From Bacteriovoracaceae bacterium UBA6153 (GTDB lineage Bacteria; Bdellovibrionota; Bacteriovoracia; Bacteriovoracales; Bacteriovoracaceae): a stretch of 25,570 nucleotides of DNA. Numbering within the stretch: position 1 is the first letter of the stretch; the number at the start of each line of letters is the position of its first letter. Below, in pieces: positions 7,310 through 14,818 of this stretch. The translations under genes and the position numbers were made by a program. The stretch spans positions 1 through 25,570 of the forward strand of contig DIUR01000026.1 in NCBI GenBank assembly GCA_002428265.1. The letters are read 5' to 3'. The notes beneath the pieces are model-generated. The model was given only the letters and a program-made list of their open reading frames with translations. It searched no databases and had not been told where the DNA came from.

Positions 7310-8626
7310 ATGAAAAAACTAGTTCAAACCATCCTTGCAGCGGCCCTATTCTCTCAGGCACTAAATGCCCAGAGTGTAGATAATGCCACTTTAAATTTAC
7401 TGCAAAAAATCAATGAGCTTCAGGTAAAATCACGCGAACTTTCTCCTGACTTAAAAAATGTCAGGGCATTCAACTCTCAAAAGAAAAGCGAGAGCTATAC
7501 TCGTGTGACAACATTTCTTCCTCAGGCAAATCTAGTTGTAAAAAAAGAGAAAGATTTTTTTGCTGATAAAAATGCACAATTAAGAGCACTGAATGTCTAC
7601 CCTCTAGACTCTATCTGGGGAATCGATTATTCGTGGTCTCTCTTAAACTACGGAGCTATCCAAGCAACACGTAAAACATTTACTGAGCAAGATAAAGCTG
7701 AGCTCGATGTCTCAATCAAAGAACAAGAGTATCCAATCACGTTCAATACCAACGTTTTAAACTACCTCTTGGCAAAATATAAAAAGCAAGCCGTAGAGAA
7801 CTCTCTGAAAAAAGCAGAGACAGGAAAAAGAGAAGCTGAACTTGGATTCAAGCTTGGTCAAAAAACAAAACTAGATGTCCTAAGATCAGATGCCAACCTC
7901 GTGTCACTAGAGTCTAAAAAAACCAACTATATTGATGAAGAACAAATTACGAGAAGTACACTTCTTGAATACTCTGGTTTAGATAATACTGATTTAAGCT
8001 TTATGGATAACTTGAATGAAGATGAGACTCTTGCACTCATCTCGTCGCTGAGCCAGTCAAATGCGGTTCAAGCCAATCCTGATTTTAAAAGAAGCCCACA
8101 ATTAAAGAGCCTGGCCTACGAAGAAAAAATTAACTCTCTTGCTCTATCTGATCTGACTGCGACCCAATACCCTGATTTGAAAATCATTGGTTCTTATACT
8201 AATTCTGGAAATGATTTCTCTCAAAGCTTACATAATCCTAACCGCACTCACAGCGTAGCTCTTGTTTTAACAATTCCTATTTTTTCTGGCGGAAGTTTTA
8301 CATCGGCAAGTTTTGAAAAGTATTACGCTCAAAAACAAATTGAATACACAATGGCGCAAAGAAAGCAGCAATTGGAAAATCAGTTAAACAACTCTCGCTC
8401 CAAAATTGCAGTTTTAGAAAAACAAGTAAGCTCACTGACTCTCAATGTTTCTCAATTTGAAGAACTCTATAGACTGACACTCAAGTCATACCAGCTAGGC
8501 AGAAGTACACTTATTGAACTCCTTGAAGTTCAAGACAACCTTCTTGATTCTAAAATAAGCCTGGCACAACAAAAAATCCAATTTTATAATTTATCACAGA
8601 ACTATCTGTGGCAAGCAGGCCTCTAA
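7310..8626 (+). CDS. TolC-family outer-membrane efflux protein
   Basis: 438 aa with a Sec signal peptide (MKKLVQTILAAALFSQALNAQ, quoted in part) and AGAAGAAG upstream as ribosome-binding site. It has the two-fold repeated helical layout of outer-membrane factors: long amphipathic helices (AELGFKLGQKTKLDVLRSDA in the first half, LTLKSYQLGRSTLIELLEVQ in the second), each with the family's G/R-x-x-x-x-DVL/EVL motif. The length is normal. It should trimerise into a barrel plus periplasmic tunnel and serve as the exit duct for the downstream MacAB-like pump; its stop and the adaptor start overlap by one base (TAATG). It could also serve the MFS pump or another adaptor. Confidence 0.9.
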   Translation: MKKLVQTILAAALFSQALNAQSVDNATLNLLQKINELQVKSRELSPDLKNVRAFNSQKKSESYTRVTTFLPQANLVVKKEKDFFADKNAQLRALNVYPLDSIWGIDYSWSLLNYGAIQATRKTFTEQDKAELDVSIKEQEYPITFNTNVLNYLLAKYKKQAVENSLKKAETGKREAELGFKLGQKTKLDVLRSDANLVSLESKKTNYIDEEQITRSTLLEYSGLDNTDLSFMDNLNEDETLALISSLSQSNAVQANPDFKRSPQLKSLAYEEKINSLALSDLTATQYPDLKIIGSYTNSGNDFSQSLHNPNRTHSVALVLTIPIFSGGSFTSASFEKYYAQKQIEYTMAQRKQQLENQLNNSRSKIAVLEKQVSSLTLNVSQFEELYRLTLKSYQLGRSTLIELLEVQDNLLDSKISLAQQKIQFYNLSQNYLWQAGL

Positions 8627-9633
8627 TGAAAAAAACAAACACACTCCTACTACTTGCAGTCATGTCACTTACAGTTGCATGCGGATCTAAAACCAATATC
8701 CAGGCCATCAAGCTCGGTAAAGGGACTGTTGAAACAACTGTGAATACAACCAATTCTGGAACTGTTGAAGCTCTACAACAAGCAGAGCTGGCCTTCGGCA
8801 CAGCTGGTAGAATTTCAAAAATTTACGTGACCTCGGGATCAACAGTAAAGGCCGGCGATCTTATTGCTGAGTTAGAAAATGCAGACCTAAGGGCCGTTTA
8901 CAACGAATCAGTAAAAGACTTCGGAAGAAGCAAAGCACTTTTTGACAGCGGACTTGTCTCTATTGCTAATCTTGATAGCTCTCGCAGAATGACTGAAGTT
9001 AACAGAATCAATCTTGATAAAACTGTTATGCGTGCTCCATTTGATGGAATGATCACAACTCTAAATCTTAAAATTGGTGAGTTCTATCAAAGCAGCATTG
9101 GTGTTACGACTGAGAAGAAAGTTGCAGCTCAGATCATTGACCTGAAAAAGAGAATCATTAAAGGTGAAATTGATGAAGTTGATCTTCAAAAAATTGCTAT
9201 CGGCCAGATAGCAAAAGTAAAAATTCCTGCTCTAAGAAATAAAATGATCACGGCAAAACTTACTAAAGTTGTGCCCTTTGTCTCTACTGTAAAAGATCAG
9301 GATAGAACAAGCGAGATCGAACTTGAAATCATCGACGATAAGGTCCTTGTTCCTGTCGGAGCTTCTGCCGATGTAGAAATCATTACTGAGAAAAAAGAGA
9401 ACGCTAACATTCTTCCAACAAATATCCTCACAGGTGTTGGTGGAAATAAATCAGTCTTTGTTGTGGTTGACGGCAAGCTGGAAAAAAAGCCAGTAAAAAT
9501 CGGTGTTGGGAATTACGAGAGAGTTGAAATCCTAGAAGGCCTTAAGGGAGATGAGCTTATCGCTCGCCCACTTGATGGAATCGAACTCGTAGAAGGAATG
9601 AAAGTTAAAGTTGAAGAGAAAAAATGGCCTTAA
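8626..9633 (+). CDS. MacA/HlyD-type periplasmic adaptor lipoprotein
   Basis: 335 aa from ATG 8626; an in-frame GTG at 8608 would overlap TolC more and would spoil the signal peptide. The N-terminus MKKTNTLLLLAVMSLTVAC gives a lipoprotein signal with Cys19; the lipobox is imperfect (Thr at -3). The lipoyl-like half motifs (VEALQQAELAFGTAGRI and VMRAPFDGMI) flank a short helical hairpin of about 60 residues, shorter than in MacA, and beta-barrel and membrane-proximal regions follow. It bridges the inner-membrane ABC transporter and the TolC channel. It overlaps the ATPase gene by 10 bases, so the subunits are translationally coupled. Confidence 0.88.
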   Translation: MKKTNTLLLLAVMSLTVACGSKTNIQAIKLGKGTVETTVNTTNSGTVEALQQAELAFGTAGRISKIYVTSGSTVKAGDLIAELENADLRAVYNESVKDFGRSKALFDSGLVSIANLDSSRRMTEVNRINLDKTVMRAPFDGMITTLNLKIGEFYQSSIGVTTEKKVAAQIIDLKKRIIKGEIDEVDLQKIAIGQIAKVKIPALRNKMITAKLTKVVPFVSTVKDQDRTSEIELEIIDDKVLVPVGASADVEIITEKKENANILPTNILTGVGGNKSVFVVVDGKLEKKPVKIGVGNYERVEILEGLKGDELIARPLDGIELVEGMKVKVEEKKWP

Positions 9634-10319
9634 TTGATTTAAGAAACATTAATAAAGTCTTCATGATGGGTGATGAAAAGATTCAGGCACTCAATGATGT
9701 CTCTGTTCAAATCAATGAAGGAGAGCTGACCTCTATCGTCGGAACATCTGGATCAGGTAAATCAACACTGATGAACATCCTGGGCCTTCTCGATCTTCCT
9801 TCCTCTGGAGATTATTTTCTTGATGGAACAAATACGACCTCAATGAACGACGATGCCCTGTCTCTTTATCGCAATCAAAAAATTGGATTCATTTTCCAAA
9901 GCTTTCACCTTCTTCCAAAAGCTTCGGCCTTAAAGAATGTTGAAATGCCAATGCAATATGCCTCAGCTTACAACAAAGATCTTACTGACGAAGTTATCAG
10001 AAAACTTGCTTTGGAAAGTCTAGAAAAAGTTGGGCTTGCCGACAGAGTTCACCACCTTCCCAACGAGCTCTCTGGTGGTCAGAGACAGCGTGTGGCCGTT
10101 GCACGCGCTCTTGTAAACAAGCCTAAGATTCTTCTGGCAGATGAGCCGACAGGTGCTCTTGACTCAAAAACAAGTGAAGAAATTTTAAGACTATTTCAAG
10201 ACCTTAACAAACAAGGTGTAACGGTTATCATCGTTACCCACGACAATCACGTGGCCCAAAGCTGTAGAAGAATTTTAAGAATGAGTGATGGTGTTATTAA
10301 ATCGGAAGAACACCTATGA
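9624..10319 (+). CDS. MacB/LolD-type ABC transporter ATPase
   Basis: 231 aa with all ABC motifs: Walker A GTSGSGKST (40-48), signature LSGGQRQR (149-156), Walker B LLADEP (D173, E174) followed by TGALD, and the switch His in IIVTHD. The Q-loop lies in IGFIFQSFHLLP. Length and motif variants match the MacB/LolD/FtsE-like ATPases of type VII mechanotransmission transporters. Here it is a separate protein, whereas in enterobacterial MacB it is fused to the permease. Overlaps of 10 and 4 bases with its neighbours point to one complex. Confidence 0.93.
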   Translation: MALIDLRNINKVFMMGDEKIQALNDVSVQINEGELTSIVGTSGSGKSTLMNILGLLDLPSSGDYFLDGTNTTSMNDDALSLYRNQKIGFIFQSFHLLPKASALKNVEMPMQYASAYNKDLTDEVIRKLALESLEKVGLADRVHHLPNELSGGQRQRVAVARALVNKPKILLADEPTGALDSKTSEEILRLFQDLNKQGVTVIIVTHDNHVAQSCRRILRMSDGVIKSEEHL

Positions 10320-11524
10320 TGCTTAAAAAGATTTTTATCAATTCGTTTGAAGCACTTGTAGAAAATAAACTGCGCTCAATGCTCACGATGCTTGGAATGA
10401 TCATCGGTGTTGCTGCCGTTATTCTACTCGTTTCAGTCGGAACAGGTGCCAAGAGATATATTACTGCTGAGTTTGAAAGCTTGGGAACCAACATCATCAT
10501 TATCCAGCCGGGTAAAACTGATAAAAAATCTTCAATGGGGCCACCCATTTCGTCTAGTAAGGGAAAAATCACACTCTCAGACGTAGATGCCATCATGAGA
10601 TCTTCTCAGCTACTTTCAGCAGTCTCTGGTGTTATGTACGGTGCGGGAACAGTTAAGTATGATATTTCTGCCAGCAACATTTACATCATGGGATCAAACG
10701 ATCAGCTGCAAAAAGTTTTCAACATCAATATCATTGAAGGAAATTATATTTCCAAAGAAGATGATGATGCCGGAAGACGTGTGGTTGTTATCGGATGGAA
10801 TGTTAAAGAAAATCTTTTTGGAAAAGACTCTCCCATTGGAAAACTTGTAAAGATCAACGAGAGTGAACACAGAGTTATCGGAGTTATCAAACCTACTGGG
10901 GATAAACTTGGATTCAATGTTGATGAAATGATTTTCATTCCAAACAAATCTGCTTTAAGACTGTTTAATACAGATAAATTATTTGGTATTAGAGCTGCGG
11001 CAAAATCGCGAGCTTCTCTTGATGATGCAGTTGCTGACATCACGGAAATTTTAAAAGAAAGACATAACGGCGAAGAAGACTTCACTATCATCACTCAGGT
11101 AACGATGATGGATAGTATGAATACCATTCTTAACATGCTTACTTATGCTCTTGGGGCCATTGCTTTCATTTCGATGCTTGTTGGCGGAATCGGTATCATG
11201 AACATCATGCTCGTCTCCGTTACAGAAAGAACGAGAGAAATTGGTATTAGACGTGCTGTAGGAGCGCGCCAGAGTGATATCCTTAAACAATTTATTATTG
11301 AAGCGGTGGTCATCTCTGTATCTGGAGGACTGATAGGAATACTAATATCTTTATTTATCACTTACGCACTATTTTTTGCCTTCCCAGGTTTTGATATGCG
11401 TCCGCCGTTCTGGATTATTCCACCTTCATTTTTATTGTCTTTTTTCACCGGACTTATTTTTGGTGTATGGCCCGCAAGAAAAGCTGCCAGAATTCAAACA
11501 ATAGATGCCTTGAGATACGAGTAA
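10316..11524 (+). CDS. MacB-type ABC transporter permease (MacB/FtsX family)
   Basis: 402 aa; ATG 10316 overlaps the ATPase stop (10319 is an equally good ATG). The topology is that of MacB permeases: one helix near residues 20-42 (LTMLGMIIGVAAVILLVSV), a large periplasmic domain of about 220 residues, then three helices near 272-300, 325-352 and 366-385. The FtsX-like core motif ERTREIGIRRAVGAR lies between the second and third helices, and the end is the typical PARKAARIQTIDALRYE. It does not itself translocate in the classical way but transmits ATP-driven motion to the adaptor and TolC. The substrate could be a peptide, lipopeptide, macrolide-like compound or the product of the upstream acyl cluster. 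Confidence 0.92.
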   Translation: MMLKKIFINSFEALVENKLRSMLTMLGMIIGVAAVILLVSVGTGAKRYITAEFESLGTNIIIIQPGKTDKKSSMGPPISSSKGKITLSDVDAIMRSSQLLSAVSGVMYGAGTVKYDISASNIYIMGSNDQLQKVFNINIIEGNYISKEDDDAGRRVVVIGWNVKENLFGKDSPIGKLVKINESEHRVIGVIKPTGDKLGFNVDEMIFIPNKSALRLFNTDKLFGIRAAAKSRASLDDAVADITEILKERHNGEEDFTIITQVTMMDSMNTILNMLTYALGAIAFISMLVGGIGIMNIMLVSVTERTREIGIRRAVGARQSDILKQFIIEAVVISVSGGLIGILISLFITYALFFAFPGFDMRPPFWIIPPSFLLSFFTGLIFGVWPARKAARIQTIDALRYE

Positions 11525-11563
11525 GAATGCACTAGAATCCAGACTTCACCAGATGGAGATTTC

Positions 11564-12787
11564 ATGGAACTAAATAAGAAAAATCGTGTGCCTCTTATAC
11601 TTACTTTAGGCTCGATGACTGCACTTTCTCCTTTTTCAATTGATATGTATTTATCTGCCTTCCCACAAATGGCAGTGGCGATGAATACAACTGTTTCAGA
11701 AATTTCAATTACACTTTCAAGCTACTTTGTGGGCCTAGCAAGCGGACAACTTTTTTACGGACCATTAATGGATAAGTTCGGAAGAAAAAAGCCGCTCTAT
11801 TTTGGAATCCTTCTTTATGCTCTAGCTTCTATAGGATGCGCTCTTTCAACTTCAGTAGAAACACTAGCAGTACTTCGATTTATTCAGGCCATTGGAGGAT
11901 GTTCCGCCAGTGTTGGTGCTTTTGCTATCGTAAGAGATTTATTTTCACCTCAAGAGAGTGCAAAAGTTTTATCCCTTCTTATTTTAATTTTAGGAGTGTC
12001 TCCACTATTTGCTCCCACGATAGGAGGATACGTCTCACATTATTTTGGATGGTCAAGTGTGTTCATCACTCTTGCGATAATGTCCTCAACACTTCTTTTC
12101 TTCGTTTATAAAATTCTTCCAGAGTCTCATAAGCCGGATACAACACTCAAGCTTCACCCTGTGTCTATTATCAAAAACTATTGGTCTATTCTTAAAGAGC
12201 CACAGTTTTATACTTACGCACTAGCTGGGGCCATCGCTTTTGCAGGTATGTTTACCTACATAGCAGCTTCGCCGATCATCTTTATGGAAATCTTTAAAGT
12301 TAGTGAACAGGTTTATGGTTGGATTTTTGCGATCGTTGCAATGGGGATTGTTGGTTCAAGCCAGTTGAATGTTTTTTTATTAAAAAGATTTAGCAATCAG
12401 GCCATTCTTAAGTCGGCCCTTACGATGTTAATTGTAACAAGTCTTGTCTTTGTCACTTGTGCTTACATGGGCTGGTATAACGTTTACAGCATTGTTGTCA
12501 CAATGTTTATTTTCCTAGCATGCCTGGGATTATCTAATCCAAATTCGGCCGCACTTTCAATGGCGAAATTTGGGACTAAGGCCGGAAGTGCCGCTGCACT
12601 AATGGGATTTCTACAAATGTCTATAGGTGCATCGACGTCACTGGCCGTTGGATTACTAAAAGCTCAAGAGCTCTTTCCACTGTCAATTATCTTTATCGTG
12701 ACTTCAACGCTTGCTCTGACAATATTGCTTTTTGGTACTAAAAAAATTAATCAATCTCTGATGAGTTCAGGGCCTCTTCAAGCTTAG
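11564..12787 (+). CDS. Bcr/CflA-family MFS drug efflux transporter
   Basis: 407 aa, about 12 hydrophobic helices, ATG preceded by GGAG. The first helix carries SPFSIDMYLSAFPQMA, equivalent to the D-x-Y-L-P-A-x-P signature of the Bcr/CflA (DHA1) subgroup, and GPLMDKFGRKK (66-76) is MFS motif A. RDLF after helix 4 is also typical. These are proton-coupled exporters of drugs or small metabolites (bicyclomycin, sulfonamides, cysteine in known relatives). It starts 39 bases after the MacB permease on the same strand and so may be the last gene of the export segment. Its 3' end overlaps the convergent PLA2-like gene by 41 bases. Confidence 0.9.
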   Translation: MELNKKNRVPLILTLGSMTALSPFSIDMYLSAFPQMAVAMNTTVSEISITLSSYFVGLASGQLFYGPLMDKFGRKKPLYFGILLYALASIGCALSTSVETLAVLRFIQAIGGCSASVGAFAIVRDLFSPQESAKVLSLLILILGVSPLFAPTIGGYVSHYFGWSSVFITLAIMSSTLLFFVYKILPESHKPDTTLKLHPVSIIKNYWSILKEPQFYTYALAGAIAFAGMFTYIAASPIIFMEIFKVSEQVYGWIFAIVAMGIVGSSQLNVFLLKRFSNQAILKSALTMLIVTSLVFVTCAYMGWYNVYSIVVTMFIFLACLGLSNPNSAALSMAKFGTKAGSAAALMGFLQMSIGASTSLAVGLLKAQELFPLSIIFIVTSTLALTILLFGTKKINQSLMSSGPLQA

Positions 12788-13259
12788 GTGTTAATACATC
12801 TTCTAAGAAGGCCGCAACTAGAGGTTTCGTGGCTTCATTTTGATTATACTCAGAACTCTCAAGCAGGGTCTTAGCTGTTTCTAGACCTTCTGCTGAGACG
12901 GCTTCATATCCTCTATTTTCAGTCCAACCGTAGCTCCATGCAAAGTTAGCATCTCCCGGTTGTCCACCCAGTCTTACTCCAAGATACATGAGAAAACTTG
13001 CAATCGATGCTCCTGTGAGCTTCACACAACTTCTAAGTTCTTTGTCGGCCTCTTTGCGCTCTTCTTGGGATCCACCTAACCAATAATGAAGATCGTGAGT
13101 AAAACAACAATCTGCCCATTGAGTAGGATCTGTGCCCTGTCCTTCTGGCCAGGCAGAACAAAAATCACTTTTGAATGGTTTCAATTCCTGAGATTGGGCC
13201 GATACATTAAAAGAAATTATTAGAGTAGCGATGATAATGAGATGAGTGATAGCTTTCAT
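12747..13259 (-). CDS. Small secreted phospholipase A2-like protein
   Basis: 170 aa with a Sec signal peptide cleaved near Ala21 (SFNVSA, then QSQE), ATG preceded by AAGGTCAGA. The centre reads WADCCFTHDLHYWLGG: CC-x-x-HD (C51, C52, H55, D56) is the active-site motif of secreted phospholipases A2, where the His is catalytic and the Asp binds calcium. ADKELRSC (D72 to C78) resembles the following helix that supplies the second catalytic Asp. The canonical Cys after HD-x is replaced by His, so disulfides differ from animal sPLA2. The N-terminal FCSAWPEG may form part of the calcium loop. If active it would cleave the sn-2 acyl chain of phospholipids outside the cell, in the periplasm or on prey membranes. 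It is transcribed divergently from the histidine kinase. Confidence 0.65.
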   Translation of the reverse strand: MKAITHLIIIATLIISFNVSAQSQELKPFKSDFCSAWPEGQGTDPTQWADCCFTHDLHYWLGGSQEERKEADKELRSCVKLTGASIASFLMYLGVRLGGQPGDANFAWSYGWTENRGYEAVSAEGLETAKTLLESSEYNQNEATKPLVAAFLEDVLTPKLEEALNSSEID

Positions 13260-13283
13260 GATTCTGACCTTGAAATTGAGCTG

Positions 13284-13311
13284 TTAATAGCAACCAGTCA
13301 GCAGTTTGCAA
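13284..13311 (-). promoter_or_regulatory. Candidate sigma-70 promoter for the PLA2-like gene
   Basis: On the minus strand TTGCAA (13306-13311) and TATTAA (13284-13289) are 16 bases apart, each four of six matches to the -35 and -10 consensus. The expected transcription start is near 13277, leaving a short leader of about 18 bases with the AAGGTC ribosome-binding site. Confidence 0.35.
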
Positions 13312-13404
13312 ATTGACAGCCATTTTAATCAATTAGAAATATTAATCACTTAAATCAAAAAAATATTTTATTTATGGAATTTTGTCCTGATCTCTATATG
13401 TTTT

Positions 13405-13419
13405 AAGTATTCCATACTT
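13405..13419. repeat. Palindrome AAGTAT-TCC-ATACTT upstream of the histidine kinase
   Basis: Six-base arms are separated by TCC, about 90 bases before the kinase start at 13506. A partial copy (AAAGTATTCAT) follows near 13446-13456. It may be an operator for the kinase gene. The flanking intergenic DNA (13260-13505) is very AT-rich and shows no further gene. Confidence 0.3.
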
Positions 13420-13505
13420 ACTATTCTATAGAAGTTCTTATGTTGTAAAGTATTCATAAAAATGCCAAAATTATTTATTCTATTCGTAACAATTGAATCA
13501 AAAGC

Positions 13506-14789
13506 ATGCGCCAAGTGAAAAAACTATTGATGAAGCTGATATCTTTCGGGGTTTATCCCGAAATGGATGACAATAAAAAAATTGCCATTCAGATCGCTTC
13601 CTTTGATGGCATTGCTTCTTTATTAACTTTTTTCATCTACTCTTTTAATCTTTTCACCCATGATAGAAATTTTTTAGAGCAAATTTATATTGCGGCCACA
13701 ATGCTCTGTGCTTTGGGACTCTACCTCATTAGTCGCAGAAAATATGACACTGGACGGATTCTCATTCATTTTGTAGGTCTTCTTGGTATTTTCCTTTCTA
13801 TAGATGGAGTTGGCCTAAATTCAGGTTTTGAGTTTTATTACTTTGCTCCCCTTATTGTTCCTTTTGTCGTCTTCACACCTGATGAAGTCAAAATATCTAT
13901 CTTATTATCGCTTAGTGGATTTATTGTTTTTCTTGTCCAACAATTTATGGGTACAGGACATTTTTCATATCCTGTAAGCTTCACAGACACTGATAGAATT
14001 ATATCAATTGCTGTTCTCTTTGTTTATCTCATTGGGCTCTTCAGTATTTCTCGTTGGCAGGTTAACTTTGCACAAAAGAAAATTAAATCTCAGCAAAGTG
14101 AGCTCATTCATATTTCTAATATCGCTGCTCTCGGGGAAATGTCAGGTGGAATTGCTCACGAGATTAATAATCCACTTCAAATTTTAAGTTCACAATTATC
14201 TTTAGTAAAAAAGCAGCTTCAATCAATTGAAGTTCCAGAAAAAACCAACATTGTGCTTGGTCAAATGGATGAAACCATTCTACGAATTTCTAAATTAGTC
14301 AAAGGTCTAAAAAATCTCTCGAGAAATGTTTCAAGTGATCCACAATCAATATTCCCACTCTCGGACGCTCTTGATGACATGCTCGCAGTTAGCGCTCAGA
14401 AATTAAAATATATGGAAATTAACCTGACAATTAATGGTGACCGAAGCATTCTAGTCAAAGGTTATATGGTTCAACTTTCACAGGTTTTTATCAATCTCAT
14501 CAATAATTCAGTTGATGCGATTGATGGTGGCGAAGATAAGTGGATTATTATCGATATAAAAAAAGATTCTTGCAATGTTATCATTACGTTTACTGATTCG
14601 GGAAAGGGTATCAGCACTGAAGTTGCTCAAAAAATCATGCACCCATTTTTCACTACCAAAGAGCCAGGACGCGGAACAGGTCTAGGTCTTTCTATCTCCA
14701 GTAGTATGCTAAAAAAAGTTGGTGGCAACCTCTACTACGAAGCGCAATCTCCCAATACAAAATTTGTCATCGAACTGCCTGCCGTATAG
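13506..14789 (+). CDS. Orphan membrane sensor histidine kinase
   Basis: 427 aa. The N-terminal 185 residues hold about six hydrophobic helices with short loops and no separate extracytoplasmic sensor domain, so the signal is probably intramembrane or from the membrane itself. A short linker leads to the HisKA domain with phospho-acceptor His218 in GGIAHEINNPLQI. The HATPase_c domain has the N box (INLINNSVDAI), the G1 box (TDSGKGIS), the F box (PFFTTKEPGRG) and the G2 box (GTGLGLSIS). All catalytic residues appear intact. No response regulator is encoded nearby, so it must signal to a distant partner. The start is ATG 13506, with no strong Shine-Dalgarno sequence. It ends 29 bases before the S9 peptidase gene on the same strand. 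Confidence 0.9.
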   Translation: MRQVKKLLMKLISFGVYPEMDDNKKIAIQIASFDGIASLLTFFIYSFNLFTHDRNFLEQIYIAATMLCALGLYLISRRKYDTGRILIHFVGLLGIFLSIDGVGLNSGFEFYYFAPLIVPFVVFTPDEVKISILLSLSGFIVFLVQQFMGTGHFSYPVSFTDTDRIISIAVLFVYLIGLFSISRWQVNFAQKKIKSQQSELIHISNIAALGEMSGGIAHEINNPLQILSSQLSLVKKQLQSIEVPEKTNIVLGQMDETILRISKLVKGLKNLSRNVSSDPQSIFPLSDALDDMLAVSAQKLKYMEINLTINGDRSILVKGYMVQLSQVFINLINNSVDAIDGGEDKWIIIDIKKDSCNVIITFTDSGKGISTEVAQKIMHPFFTTKEPGRGTGLGLSISSSMLKKVGGNLYYEAQSPNTKFVIELPAV

Positions 14790-14818
14790 AATATTAAAAA
14801 ATTCAGGAGGATCTCTTT

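Noticed and set aside
7201..7383. 60-aa plus-strand ORF spanning the GNAT-TolC gap
   Set aside because: It overlaps the TolC signal-peptide region in another frame, with no ribosome-binding site and no family features.
10297..11361. Antisense ORFs over the MacB permease gene
   Set aside because: They lie wholly within a clearly conserved gene and have no family-like motifs or ribosome-binding sites; they are shadows of codon bias.
13313..13318. TTGACA as a -35 box for the kinase gene
   Set aside because: A perfect -35, but no acceptable -10 at 16-18 bases, and it lies almost 190 bases from the start codon.
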